Source of the DNA: JAZPYZ01 sp045544455
GTDB lineage: Bacteria; Bacillota; Clostridia; Oscillospirales; Acutalibacteraceae
Assembly: GCA_045544455.1 (NCBI GenBank)
Contig: JAZPYZ010000003.1
Location: 62,001 to 126,000 of the forward strand
DNA length: 64,000 nucleotides
Direction: 5' to 3'
Each line of letters begins with the position of its first letter. Within the stretch, counting starts at the first letter, position 1. Of the stretch, positions 24,215 to 32,887 are shown one piece after another. Made by a program: the position numbers and the translations under genes. A model generated the notes under the pieces. That model was given only the letters and a program-made list of their open reading frames with translations. It had not been told where the DNA came from and made no database searches.

Positions 24215-26701
24215 GTGCAACGGTTTACGGTTACCGGTATGAGTTGTGCGGCATGTAGCGCACGGGTTGAGCAAGCGGTCAACGCGGTGGATGGCGTGAC
24301 GGCTTGTTCGGTGAATTTGCTTACCGGTTCGATGGGGGTTGAGGGCGAGGTTGCCTCGTCTGCGATCGTCGCCGCCGTTCGGAAAGCCGGATATGGGATC
24401 GTTGATCCGGCCGATACCCAGACGGCTGATCGGGACGATCCGTTGCAAGACCGCGAAACGCCGGCTCTCAAACGCCGTTTAATCGTATCGATCGGTTTTT
24501 TGGCGGTATTGATGTATCTGTCGATGGGACACGTGATGTGGGGCTGGCCGCTGCCATCCGAAGTAGCTCACCAACCGGTTCTCATCGGCGGTTTGCAACT
24601 GGTATTGGCCGCCATCGTGATGGTGATTAACCGAAGATTTTTCATAAACGGTGCCAAAGGTGTTTGGCACAAAGCGCCCAACATGGATACCTTGGTGGCC
24701 ATGGGTTCGGCCGCCGCTTTTGTGTATAGTACCGCCGTGTGGATTGGGATGATGATGCATCCGACCACCGCACACGCCGGTTTGCACGATCTGTATTTTG
24801 AATCGGCGGCCATGATCTTAGCGTTGATCACGGTCGGTAAAATGCTCGAAGCACGTTCCAAAGGAAAAACCACCGATGCACTCAAAGGATTGATGCGGTT
24901 GGCGCCGAAAACCGCCACGTTATTGGTCGACGGGCAAGAGCAGATCGTTGCCGTAGACCGCATTCAAATCGGAGACGTGTTTGTGGTGCGTTCGGGCGAA
25001 ACCATACCGGTCGATGGAACGGTACTCGATGGCCATTGCGCGGTGGATGAATCGTCTCTTACCGGCGAAAGCATTCCGGTCGACAAAACCGACGGCGATG
25101 CCGTGTGGGCGGCCACCATCAACCAATCGGGGTTCATCCGGTGCGAGGCAACCCGTGTCGGGACCGATACCACCTTGTCGCAGATCATCAAAATGGTCAG
25201 CGATGCCGCCGCCACCAAAGCGCCGATCGCCAAAATTGCCGATACCGTGTCAGGCGTGTTTGTGCCGGTCGTCATGTCAATAGCGGCACTTACCGTGTTG
25301 ATTTGGCTATTGACCGGCCAGACCTTTGGGTTTGCACTGGCGCGCGGTATCTCGGTGTTGGTCATCAGTTGCCCGTGCGCGTTGGGGTTGGCGACGCCGG
25401 TTGCCATTATGGTTGGCAGCGGCACCGGTGCGAAACACGGTATTTTGTTTAAAACCGCCGTCTCGTTGGAACAAACCGGTCGGGTGGACACGGTGGTATT
25501 GGACAAAACCGGTACCATCACGTCGGGACATCCCACCGTCATCGATATATATCCGCAAGAGAGATATACCGCCGATGAATTGCTTCGGTTGGCGGCCTCG
25601 CTGGAACAAAAAAGCGAACATCCGTTGGCGCGCGCCGTGTTGGAACAAGCCGATCAACGTGGGATCGTTCCCGACGAGGTAACGGAATTTCAGGTGTTGG
25701 CCGGCAACGGTCTGTCCGGTTTGCGAAACGGCGCACCGGTCTTTGCCGGTAATGGCCACTATATCGCGGAACACGTGACGGTATCGCAAGAGGCACAAGA
25801 TGTTGCCGATACACTGGCCCAACAAGGCAAAACGCCGTTGTTTTTTGCCGAAAACGACCGTTTGGCCGGCATTATCGCGGTGGCGGATGTGATCAAAGAC
25901 GACAGTCCTGCCGCGGTTCGTGACCTGCAAAACATGGGAATTCGTGTGGTGATGCTCACCGGCGATAATGAACGTACCGCCCGGGCAATTGCCGATCAGG
26001 TCGGTGCCGATGACGTGATTGCCGGCGTGTTACCGGCCGGCAAAGAAAGCGTGATTCGGCAATTGCAACAAACTGCGACTGTGGCTATGGTGGGAGACGG
26101 CATCAACGATGCGCCGGCGTTGACGGCGGCTGATATCGGGATCGCCATTGGTGCCGGCACCGATATTGCCATTGATGCGGCGGACGTGGTGCTGATGAAA
26201 AGCCGTTTGTCGGATGTGCCGGCGGCTATTCGACTCAGTCGTGCCACGTTGCGCAATATCCGCCAAAACTTGTTTTGGGCGTTTGTTTACAACTCGATCG
26301 GTATTCCGTTGGCCGCCGGTGTGTTCATTGGTTGGCTTGGTTGGCAGTTAAACCCAATGTTTGGGGCCGCCGCCATGAGTTTGTCGAGCGTGTGTGTGGT
26401 ATCGAATGCGTTACGGTTGAACTTCTTTAAACTTCACAGCAACCGACACGATCACAAACGCCGCGCCCGTCGCTCTGCCGATGCCGGGACCACGACCGTC
26501 GTGTTACGCATCGACGGCATGATGTGCGGCCATTGTGAAGCGCACGTCAAACAAGCGCTTGAGGCGTTGCCGCAGGTGGTGTCGGCTACCGCCGATCACA
26601 CCACCGGTACCGCTACCGTCACCTTAAAAGCGGCGGTCAAACCGGTGACGTTCCGCAAAACTATCACCGCCCAAGGATACACACTCACCGATATTGAATA
26701 A
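24215..26701 (+). CDS. copA: Copper-exporting P1B-type ATPase with N- and C-terminal heavy-metal domains
   Basis: 828-residue membrane pump for Cu(I). An HMA domain comes first (GMSCAAC, residues 8-14), then membrane helices, the actuator loop TGES, the transmembrane metal site CPC (C386-P-C388), phosphorylation site DKTGT (D430), SEHPLARAV and the hinge GDGINDAPAL. After the last helices a second HMA domain is appended (GMMCGHC, residues 768-774), in effect a CopZ-like chaperone fused to the C-terminus. GTG 24215 follows GGAG by 8 bases. No separate copZ or csoR is adjacent. The C-terminal fusion is uncommon though known in some Firmicutes. Confidence 0.95.
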   Translation: MQRFTVTGMSCAACSARVEQAVNAVDGVTACSVNLLTGSMGVEGEVASSAIVAAVRKAGYGIVDPADTQTADRDDPLQDRETPALKRRLIVSIGFLAVLMYLSMGHVMWGWPLPSEVAHQPVLIGGLQLVLAAIVMVINRRFFINGAKGVWHKAPNMDTLVAMGSAAAFVYSTAVWIGMMMHPTTAHAGLHDLYFESAAMILALITVGKMLEARSKGKTTDALKGLMRLAPKTATLLVDGQEQIVAVDRIQIGDVFVVRSGETIPVDGTVLDGHCAVDESSLTGESIPVDKTDGDAVWAATINQSGFIRCEATRVGTDTTLSQIIKMVSDAAATKAPIAKIADTVSGVFVPVVMSIAALTVLIWLLTGQTFGFALARGISVLVISCPCALGLATPVAIMVGSGTGAKHGILFKTAVSLEQTGRVDTVVLDKTGTITSGHPTVIDIYPQERYTADELLRLAASLEQKSEHPLARAVLEQADQRGIVPDEVTEFQVLAGNGLSGLRNGAPVFAGNGHYIAEHVTVSQEAQDVADTLAQQGKTPLFFAENDRLAGIIAVADVIKDDSPAAVRDLQNMGIRVVMLTGDNERTARAIADQVGADDVIAGVLPAGKESVIRQLQQTATVAMVGDGINDAPALTAADIGIAIGAGTDIAIDAADVVLMKSRLSDVPAAIRLSRATLRNIRQNLFWAFVYNSIGIPLAAGVFIGWLGWQLNPMFGAAAMSLSSVCVVSNALRLNFFKLHSNRHDHKRRARRSADAGTTTVVLRIDGMMCGHCEAHVKQALEALPQVVSATADHTTGTATVTLKAAVKPVTFRKTITAQGYTLTDIE

Positions 26702-26706
26702 AGAGA

Positions 26707-26739
26707 AAGAGCATCGCGTTTAGCGATGCTCTTTTTTTG
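26707..26739. terminator. Terminator between copA and tadA
   Basis: 12-bp stem AAAGAGCATCGC and complement, GTTTA loop, T7 on the plus strand; serves both convergent genes. Confidence 0.9.
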
Positions 26740-26744
26740 TTATC

Positions 26745-27209
26745 TTATTTTCGCCGTTTTCGCAAAGCGGCAAAAAAGTCGGTCAGCAATGCCGTACATT
26801 CCTCTTTCAGTACGCCGCGGATGCACAGGGGATGATGGTTGTACGGCAGTTCAAACAGATCCACTACCGATCCGCACGAACCGGCTTTCGCATCGTTGGC
26901 CCCATATACCACCGCGTCCAACCGCGCGTTGATCGCCGCCCCGGCACACATCGGACAGGGTTCAAGCGTGACGTACATCGTACAACCCGAAAGCCGCCAT
27001 CCGCCGAGCGTGCGGCATGCTTGGTCGATCGCTTCGATTTCGGCGTGTGCCAACGCATCTTTGCCGTGTTCGCGTCGGTTGCGTCCGGACCCGACGATGA
27101 CGTCGCCTTTTACAATCACCGCGCCAACCGGCACCTCGTCGTCATCGGCCGCTTCGTGCGCTAAAGCGATCGCCGCACGCATCCAATGTTCATGTTGTTC
27201 CATCGTCAT
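26745..27209 (-). CDS. tadA: tRNA-specific adenosine deaminase
   Basis: Deaminates A34 to inosine in tRNA-Arg(ACG). 154 residues from ATG 27209, which has GAGGTG 7 bases upstream; the longer frame starts inside the preceding gene. Zinc ligands and catalytic Glu are in HAEIEA (H55, E57) and PCPMC (C85, C88). It starts 4 bases after the CPBP protease stop, so the two are co-transcribed. A general deaminase role on guanine or cytosine is less likely given length and motif. Confidence 0.92.
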   Translation of the reverse strand: MTMEQHEHWMRAAIALAHEAADDDEVPVGAVIVKGDVIVGSGRNRREHGKDALAHAEIEAIDQACRTLGGWRLSGCTMYVTLEPCPMCAGAAINARLDAVVYGANDAKAGSCGSVVDLFELPYNHHPLCIRGVLKEECTALLTDFFAALRKRRK

Positions 27210-27213
27210 GACG

Positions 27214-28203
27214 TTACACCTCAAGTATCTTGGTGACAAAATTCACAATCAGTAATACCGTGCTGGTGATCATAAACGGCGATACCCAGAATGCGACGTG
27301 TTTTTGTAACGCAGTAAGCGGCGAATCGGTGGTGCCCAGCGGCATCCAGAACCGATGCGGGCCGCGCGCCATCACCATGGCGGCGATCGTGCCGGCCAGT
27401 AACACGACCAATAACCACACGATATATAACACGTTGGCCCAATCCGGAATGACCAGGTTGGCATAGTCGAACAGTACCGAAATCGCGTTGTTGAGGAAAT
27501 GTAAGAAGATCGCGATAAAAATGTTGTTGGTACGCACCGTCACGTATCCGAAAAACAGGCCGAGCAGAAAAGCGAACGGGATCTGTACGATGTTTCCGTG
27601 CAGGAGACCGAATAAAACGGCCGACATCAGTACCGCAAACCGGTCCCCAAGCGGACGCAGTTTTTCCAACAAAAAGCCGCGGAACGACATTTCTTCCAAT
27701 ATCGCCGGCAATATCGCTACCGAGATCAGATTCAAGATAAACGAAGTGGTGGTTCCGTCTTGTTCACTTGGCAGATCCGGCAGTGGCAACCCGATGTTTT
27801 GCCATACCACGATGATCGCATCGGTAAACAGATTGGCCACCGTAAAGGTTGCCAGGCCCAGTAAAATGATCAGGATAAACCACGTCGGTTCTACCGGTTC
27901 GTGTCGCGCAAACGGACGGATCGGTTCATGCATCCAGGCGCTTGCCAAGAAAAACGGAACGCCCACCATCAGGATATACGGCAGGATGTCGTTAAGTAAA
28001 AAATTAAGCACCGGATTGGTGAATAAGGCCGTTAATGCCAGAGACGGAAAGGCATGTAATACGGCCGTATGCAATATATTATATAAACCGGATAACGCGA
28101 CCATCAGCATAATACCGCACCCGACAAAATGCGCGGCGGCAGTAATGCGACGGCGTTCCCAATAAGCCGGTTGTTGTTGATCGGTCGAATAGGTCACCTG
28201 CAA
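27214..28203 (-). CDS. CPBP-family intramembrane metalloprotease
   Basis: 329 residues with about eight membrane segments. The Abi/CPBP catalytic motifs are complete: EEMSFRG (E170, E171, R175), FGLLHGN (H202) and FLHFLNNA. Bacterial members process prenylated or membrane peptides, give self-immunity to bacteriocins or tune wall stress; the role here is unknown. TTG 28203 is 5 bases from GGAG; a GTG two codons later is an equally possible start. Divergent from the TPP-riboswitch gene. Confidence 0.87.
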   Translation of the reverse strand: MQVTYSTDQQQPAYWERRRITAAAHFVGCGIMLMVALSGLYNILHTAVLHAFPSLALTALFTNPVLNFLLNDILPYILMVGVPFFLASAWMHEPIRPFARHEPVEPTWFILIILLGLATFTVANLFTDAIIVVWQNIGLPLPDLPSEQDGTTTSFILNLISVAILPAILEEMSFRGFLLEKLRPLGDRFAVLMSAVLFGLLHGNIVQIPFAFLLGLFFGYVTVRTNNIFIAIFLHFLNNAISVLFDYANLVIPDWANVLYIVWLLVVLLAGTIAAMVMARGPHRFWMPLGTTDSPLTALQKHVAFWVSPFMITSTVLLIVNFVTKILEV

Positions 28204-28287
28204 AACGACTCCTTTTTCGATGAATTGCTGTTTCGCGTTCCAGTATATCGTATTTTAGATAAACTTGCAACACCTACGAAAAAAAGA

Positions 28288-28316
28288 TTGACAAATGGAC
28301 CGCAGGGGAGTATGAT
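28288..28316 (+). promoter_or_regulatory. Promoter of the TPP-riboswitch transcript
   Basis: TTGACA 28288-28293, 17-base spacer, TATGAT 28311-28316, placing the transcript start just before the aptamer. Confidence 0.8.
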
Positions 28317-28334
28317 GTTGGCAGATCGATCTAC

Positions 28335-28433
28335 AAACAAGGGGAGCTGACCATTCTGTCGGCTGAGATTGGAAACAGTCGTTTCCTAAACCCTAACACC
28401 TGATCCGGATAATGCCGGCGAAGGGATGGTTTG
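28335..28433 (+). ncRNA. TPP riboswitch (THI element)
   Basis: Recognised by the conserved core GGGGAGC, GCTGAGA, the variable P3 arm, CCTAACACCTGATCCGGAT, AATGCCGGCGAAGGGA in the right order and spacing. It senses thiamine pyrophosphate and lies just before a terminator hairpin, so control is probably premature termination. Confidence 0.95.
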
Positions 28434-28455
28434 TGAAACGCCTTGTGTGATTTAC

Positions 28456-28485
28456 ATCCTCGTCGCTTTGCCGACGGGGATTTTT
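28456..28485 (+). terminator. Riboswitch-controlled terminator
   Basis: ATCCTCGTCG / CGACGGGGAT (one G-T pair) with T5, between the TPP aptamer and the ribosome site of the transporter. It is the likely expression platform. Confidence 0.8.
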
Positions 28486-28526
28486 CATTTTTGTGTGTAT
28501 ATCACACGGGGGAAAGAGGTTTTGTT

Positions 28527-29621
28527 ATGAAAGGAAACAAAGCAGTTCGTTTAACAGAAAGTGCGATCATGCTTGCTTTCGCTACGGTGCTTAGCATGAT
28601 CAAAGTAGTGCAGATGCCGCACGGCGGTTCGGTAACCGCCGCCGCAATGTTGCCACTGATCCTCGTCGCGTATCGGTACGGCACGGCCTGGGGCTTATTT
28701 ACCGGTTTTGCCGCTTCCGTATTGCAGATGTTTTTAGGACTCAATAACCTGTCGTACGCCACCAGCGCGGCGGCCGGGGTAGCCATCGTTATGCTCGACT
28801 ATATTGTCGCGTATACCGCGACCGGTTTGGGCGGGATATTCCGTCGCTACGTTAATCAGCCGACGGCACTTGGTATCGGCGCTTTGGTGGTATGTGCGTT
28901 GCGGTATGCCTGTCACGTGTGGTCCGGTTGTACCGTGTGGGAAGGTTTATCCGTCCCGACGGCCGAAGCACTGATCGGTTCGCTCAGTTACAATGCGGTG
29001 TATATGGTGCCCGAAACCATTATCACGGTCACGGCGGCGGTATTGATCGGTCAGATGATCGATTTTTCGAAACCCGAGATCGCTACGCTGGCGCGTTCGT
29101 CGAGCGAGAAAAAACAGTCGTATGGCTTGTTCGCGTTGATCGTGGCCGGCGTGATCGATGCGTTTTTCCTGTTCTCGGCCATCCAGGTGGAGGACGGGTT
29201 CGATATGACCGCTATCGCTCATGCCGACTGGTTGTCGATGGCGTTTGTCACCGCGATGGGCGTTGCGATTGGGTTCGCGTCGCAACGGGTGCGCCCGTGG
29301 ATTGTGATGGGTGTGGCGTTGTTGTTCGACGGGATTGCCTTGCTGTGCCAGACGGATACCGTGTGGATGGTATCGATTACGGCCATCGCGGCGGTATTGG
29401 CGTTGATCGTCGGCAAACAACTGATTGCTGCGGCCGTTACGGCTCCGATACTGTGGGATGCCATCTATCTGTCCCAGCGTTTGGTCGATGCCGAACCGTT
29501 TACGGCAGAAGACTGGGCCGCGTTGATCATTCCGCCGGTCTGCGGGGCGCTGGCGGTATTGGCGTTGATTTCACTCGCGAAAAAGCGCGCGAAATCGGTG
29601 CCGAATACGACCGACGCGTAA
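28527..29621 (+). CDS. thiT: ThiT-like thiamine transporter (ECF S-component) with extra C-terminal membrane half
   Basis: 364 residues. The first half (about 1-185) looks like ThiT: RLTESAIMLAFATVLSMIKVVQMPHGG, LILVAYRYG, GLNNLSYA, VCALRYACHVWSG. ThiT binds thiamine and works with the shared EcfAA'T module. The second half (about 205-350) adds roughly five more hydrophobic segments not found in the usual protein of about 180-200 residues. The TPP riboswitch upstream supports thiamine as substrate. The start has GAAAGAGG upstream. Function of the extension is unknown; it might be an autonomous transport partner or a fused second permease. Confidence 0.88.
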   Translation: MKGNKAVRLTESAIMLAFATVLSMIKVVQMPHGGSVTAAAMLPLILVAYRYGTAWGLFTGFAASVLQMFLGLNNLSYATSAAAGVAIVMLDYIVAYTATGLGGIFRRYVNQPTALGIGALVVCALRYACHVWSGCTVWEGLSVPTAEALIGSLSYNAVYMVPETIITVTAAVLIGQMIDFSKPEIATLARSSSEKKQSYGLFALIVAGVIDAFFLFSAIQVEDGFDMTAIAHADWLSMAFVTAMGVAIGFASQRVRPWIVMGVALLFDGIALLCQTDTVWMVSITAIAAVLALIVGKQLIAAAVTAPILWDAIYLSQRLVDAEPFTAEDWAALIIPPVCGALAVLALISLAKKRAKSVPNTTDA

Positions 29622-29638
29622 AAATATTAAAATAAGGC

Positions 29639-29667
29639 TTGCAAAACGCCGCGAAAGCGTGTAAAAT
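29639..29667 (+). promoter_or_regulatory. Promoter of tRNA-Arg
   Basis: TTGCAA 29639-29644, 17-base spacer, TAAAAT 29662-29667. A small GTTCTC-TCGC-GAGAAC hairpin follows before the tRNA. Confidence 0.65.
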
Positions 29668-29700
29668 AGCAAATGTTCTCTCGCGAGAACGTTTGCTTAT

Positions 29701-29777
29701 CCGCCCGTGGCGAAGCTGGATATCGCAGTGGATTCCGATTCCAAAGGACGGGGGTTCAAATCCCTCCGGGCGGACCA
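29701..29777 (+). tRNA. tRNA-Arg (CCG)
   Basis: 77 nt with encoded CCA. Acceptor CCGCCCG/CGGGCGG, D arm GCGA/TCGC, anticodon loop TTCCGAT giving CCG, T arm GGGGG-TTCAAAT-CCCTC. Reads CGG. Confidence 0.92.
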
Positions 29778-29813
29778 AAAAAGAGCTATCACCGAAAGGT
29801 GACGGCTCTTTTT
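29778..29813 (+). terminator. tRNA-Arg terminator
   Basis: AAGAGC...GCTCTT stem with inner CACC-GAAA-GGTG and T5. The bases after it (GGAGAGATTTGAACAC and CGTCGGAGGTTCG) resemble the start and hairpin region of the tRNA-Ala and tRNA-Trp repeats, but no second tRNA 3' end follows. Confidence 0.75.
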
Positions 29814-29932
29814 ATTTTTCAAGGAGAGATTTGAACACTAAAAGATTAAGTGCCGTCAAAAAACGCGTCGGAGGTTCGTTTCTTAGTTGTAAAGTTCGCA
29901 ACGGCCATAGGCTTAAAGAGATGAATATTAAG

Positions 29933-29974
29933 ATAACGCCTGATTTGCCATCAAATCAGGCGTTATTCTTTTTC
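29933..29974. terminator. Hairpin at the 3' end of the XRE gene
   Basis: Perfect 14-bp stem ATAACGCCTGATTT and complement with a 6-base loop; the T-run TTCTTTTT is on the plus strand. The XRE coding end enters the stem. Confidence 0.7.
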
Positions 29975-30175
29975 GAATTTTATAATATCACTTACTTCGC
30001 AATTCAGGACATAACAAAGCGCATCTAAGGTTTTCGTGTTTATAGCTTCTCCTTTTTTAATTCGATGTAGTGTATTGGCGGAAAAACCTTGTTTAAATAT
30101 CAAATTGTATTCCGTAATTCCTAATTTAAAAAGCGTTTCATAAAAGGGCTTGTAACTTATCATGCACTTCACCAT
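29963..30175 (-). CDS. Small XRE-family (Cro/C1-type) repressor
   Basis: 70 residues, essentially one helix-turn-helix domain: FKQGFSANTLHRIKKGEAINTK is the HTH and LDALCYVLNCEVSDII the C-terminal helix pair typical of YozG-like regulators. No strong ribosome site precedes either ATG 30175 or ATG 30163. It is AT-rich compared with its surroundings and divergent from an acyltransferase across a perfect operator dyad, suggesting a self-contained acquired pair. Confidence 0.85.
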   Translation of the reverse strand: MVKCMISYKPFYETLFKLGITEYNLIFKQGFSANTLHRIKKGEAINTKTLDALCYVLNCEVSDIIKFEKE

Positions 30176-30199
30176 ATTAATACTACCATACTCAACACC

Positions 30200-30228
30200 T
30201 TGACTATACTCAAAATGTTGAGTATAAT
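30200..30228 (+). promoter_or_regulatory. Promoter of the acyltransferase
   Basis: TTGACT 30200-30205, 17-base spacer, TATAAT 30223-30228. Confidence 0.8.
30205..30226. promoter_or_regulatory. Operator dyad between XRE regulator and acyltransferase
   Basis: Perfect 9-bp inverted repeat TATACTCAA-AATG-TTGAGTATA filling the promoter spacer. An extra half site ATACTCAA lies at about 30188-30195. Confidence 0.75.
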
Positions 30229-30273
30229 TATGTCAACGCGAAAACACATTTTAATATAGGGAAGAGGGAAAAG

Positions 30274-31434
30274 ATGGGAGTTTTGTTAAAGAACGAAACA
30301 AGACATATCGAGACGGAGCCGGTTGTTAAAAATCGCGATACGAATTTGGAATTATATCGTATCATCGTGATGTTGTTGATTGTGGCACATCACTATGTGG
30401 TGAACTCCGGATTAACACTACCCGAAGGGGCAATTTTCTCTGATCCGCTTTCGTGGCGATCGCTCTTTTTGTTATTATTTGGCGCATGGGGAAAGATCGG
30501 GATAAATTGTTTTGTTTTGATTACCGGTTACTTTATGTGTCAATCGCAAATTAACTCTAAAAAGTTTTTCAAAATGGTATTTGAAGTGGAGTTTTATAAA
30601 ATATTCATCTACTTAATTTTTTTAATAAGTGGATATCAGACGTTTTCCCTGACCGGCCTTGTCAAAGCGATTATCCCCATTACCAGTGTTGAAACCAATT
30701 TTATGGGGTGCTTTTTATTATTCTACCTGTGCATTCCATTCTTAAATATTTTGATTCGGCATTTAAATGAAAAACAACATCTTCTTTTGGTGGGTTTATC
30801 TGCTTTGATATATGTGGTTTACGGAACTCTTCGTGTGGTGACGATGAACTATGTTTCTTGGTTTATTGTCCTGTATTTCATAGCTTCGTATCTCCGTATG
30901 TATCCCAAAAGGATTTTTGAGAACACCAAGTTGTGGGGATGGTTGACAGGGGGAACCGTGCTTATCTCTGCCGTGAGCGTGGTAGCATGTGTGTGGTTGG
31001 GAACCAAAATCGGCCGTAATATCGCTTATGGGTTCGTGTCGGATTCCAACACTTTCCTGGCGGTTGTGACCGCTGTCTGTTCCTTTATGTGGTTTAAAAA
31101 TTTGAAGATTCCGTACAAACCGTTTATTAACACAGTGGCCACTTCAACGCTCGGTGTGTTTTTGATACACGCCAACAGTAGTGCTATGAGACATTGGCTG
31201 TGGGGCGATGTTTTACATAATACAGCCGCATACGATTCTCCATGGTTGATAGTGCATGCGGTGGGAAGCGTTGTGGCGGTGTTTGCCGTCTGTACGGTAT
31301 TAGATATGATGCGGATTCGCTTTCTGGAAAAACGGTTCCTTCGATTTTGGGACAAGGTGTGGGCCAAGTTGAGTTTGTGGTTTAGTACGTGTGAAAAAAC
31401 GGTTGTTGCGAAATTCGGCGACGATAACAACTAA
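30274..31434 (+). CDS. Acyltransferase family 3 membrane protein
   Basis: 386 residues with about ten membrane helices. The family signature NLELYRIIVMLLIVAHHY (about residues 27-44) with the catalytic-type His pair is present. Members O-acetylate or otherwise acylate cell-surface polysaccharide or peptidoglycan sugars. The DNA is richer in A and T than flanking genes and the gene is paired with a private repressor, so lateral acquisition is likely (inference). The DegT aminotransferase gene that follows has its own promoter. Confidence 0.9.
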   Translation: MGVLLKNETRHIETEPVVKNRDTNLELYRIIVMLLIVAHHYVVNSGLTLPEGAIFSDPLSWRSLFLLLFGAWGKIGINCFVLITGYFMCQSQINSKKFFKMVFEVEFYKIFIYLIFLISGYQTFSLTGLVKAIIPITSVETNFMGCFLLFYLCIPFLNILIRHLNEKQHLLLVGLSALIYVVYGTLRVVTMNYVSWFIVLYFIASYLRMYPKRIFENTKLWGWLTGGTVLISAVSVVACVWLGTKIGRNIAYGFVSDSNTFLAVVTAVCSFMWFKNLKIPYKPFINTVATSTLGVFLIHANSSAMRHWLWGDVLHNTAAYDSPWLIVHAVGSVVAVFAVCTVLDMMRIRFLEKRFLRFWDKVWAKLSLWFSTCEKTVVAKFGDDNN

Positions 31435-31443
31435 ATAATTATC

Positions 31444-31484
31444 AAGCATAAAACATCATGAATATTCATGGTGTTTTATGCTTT
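31444..31484 (+). terminator. Terminator after the acyltransferase
   Basis: Long imperfect stem AAGCATAAAACATCATGAAT paired with the complementary 31465-31484 (one C-T type mismatch at the CATCATG/CATGGTG step). Confidence 0.75.
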
Positions 31485-31609
31485 GCGAAGATGTTGCAAG
31501 GTTCGCCGATCACATTATTGCTTTGTGCGACAAATGGCAACGATACTAACATAGCGATCGGCGTCAAACGTGGCACGGTTGTTTGCATAATGGCTTGGTG
31601 GCAATTTTC

Positions 31610-31638
31610 TTGACAAATCGGTTCTAAATCGGTATGAT
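31610..31638 (+). promoter_or_regulatory. Promoter of the DegT-family aminotransferase
   Basis: TTGACA 31610-31615, 17-base spacer, TATGAT 31633-31638. Confidence 0.8.
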
Positions 31639-31736
31639 AAAAGATACAGTTATTATAATGGGTTTCCTGTGTCGGTACGGATTGCCGAAACGTCGTTTTT
31701 ATGTTTATGCAAATCATCTGCCAAAGGGGAATGTGC

Positions 31737-32837
31737 ATGCCTATCAATGTAACGCGCTCTTCGATGCCCGATTTTGAAGAGTATTGCGCAGAGATCAAAG
31801 AGCTTTGGGACAGCCATTGGTTGACCAATCACGGTGCCAAACACCGTCAGTTGGAAGAAGATCTTCGGTCGTTCTTAGATGCGCCAAACGTGGTGCTGTA
31901 TACTAACGGGCATCTCGCATTGGAACACGCGATCCGCGCGATGGGATTTCCGGCCGGATCAGAAGTGATTACCACACCGTTTACGTTTGTATCCACCACG
32001 CACGCGATCGTCAACAACGGTTTAGTGCCGATTTTTTGCGATGTGAATGATCAGGATTATACCATTGATGTGACCAAAATCGAATCGTTGATCACCGATA
32101 AAACCGTGGCGATCGTACCGGTTCACGTGTATGGCAATATGTGTGATGTTGAGGCGATTGACCGGATAGCTAAACGATATAACCTGAAAGTGATTTACGA
32201 TGCGGCGCATGCGTTTGGCGTGCGGTATAAAGGTGTCAGTTCTGCCAATTTTGGCGATGCCTCGATGTTCAGTTTTCACGCCACAAAAGTGTTTAACACC
32301 ATCGAAGGCGGCGCGGTGTGTTTTGCCGATGAAGATTTGAGACCGGTTTTGAGTCAGACCAAAAACTTCGGGTTGTGTGGTGCGGAAGCCTGTGTGCGAG
32401 TGGGCAGTAATGCGAAAATGAATGAGTTTCAGGCGGCTATGGGTATCTGCAACTTACGGCATTTACATGACGAGATCGCTAAACGAAAAGCTGTGGTCGA
32501 ACGGTACCGTGAACGGCTATCGGGCGTACCTGGCATCAAACTCTGTGCCGAACAATCGGATGTGCAATCCAACTATGCATATTTTCCGGTCGTATTTGAC
32601 GGATATCGTTATACACGGGATGAGGTGTTTGACAACCTCGCCTCGCAAGATATTATCGCTCGCAAATATTTCTATCCGTTAACCAATGGGTTTGACTGTT
32701 ACTGTGATACGCCGACCGGTGGTGTGGACAAAACACCGATCGCCGATCATCTGGCCAATAGGGTGTTGTGCTTGCCGTTGTATGCGGATCTGGCGCTGGA
32801 CGACGTCGACCGTATTTGCGATATCATTCTCGCCTGA
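31737..32837 (+). CDS. DegT/DnrJ/EryC1/StrS-family sugar aminotransferase
   Basis: 366-residue PLP enzyme, which usually transfers an amino group to a nucleotide-linked keto-sugar. PLP-binding Asp155 in YDAAHAFG and Schiff-base Lys184 in SFHATKVFNTIEGG are in place, as is the N-terminal sugar-binding TTPFTFVSTTHA. ATG 31737 is chosen because AAGGGG lies 7 bases before it and touches the upstream ATG. It stands alone between two terminators, with no sugar biosynthesis genes beside it; a link to surface polysaccharide made with the CapD-like protein at 37 kb is possible but unproven. Confidence 0.93.
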   Translation: MPINVTRSSMPDFEEYCAEIKELWDSHWLTNHGAKHRQLEEDLRSFLDAPNVVLYTNGHLALEHAIRAMGFPAGSEVITTPFTFVSTTHAIVNNGLVPIFCDVNDQDYTIDVTKIESLITDKTVAIVPVHVYGNMCDVEAIDRIAKRYNLKVIYDAAHAFGVRYKGVSSANFGDASMFSFHATKVFNTIEGGAVCFADEDLRPVLSQTKNFGLCGAEACVRVGSNAKMNEFQAAMGICNLRHLHDEIAKRKAVVERYRERLSGVPGIKLCAEQSDVQSNYAYFPVVFDGYRYTRDEVFDNLASQDIIARKYFYPLTNGFDCYCDTPTGGVDKTPIADHLANRVLCLPLYADLALDDVDRICDIILA

Positions 32838-32851
32838 TACGATGAACATAT

Positions 32852-32887
32852 AAAGATCTCGAAACGTGTGTTTCGAGATCTTTTTTT
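32852..32887 (+). terminator. Terminator after the DegT gene
   Basis: 14-bp perfect stem AAAGATCTCGAAAC and complement, GTGT loop, T7. Confidence 0.92.

Noticed and set aside
29639..30028. 129-codon frame running through tRNA-Arg
   Set aside because: Contains the tRNA and its terminator; no ribosome site.
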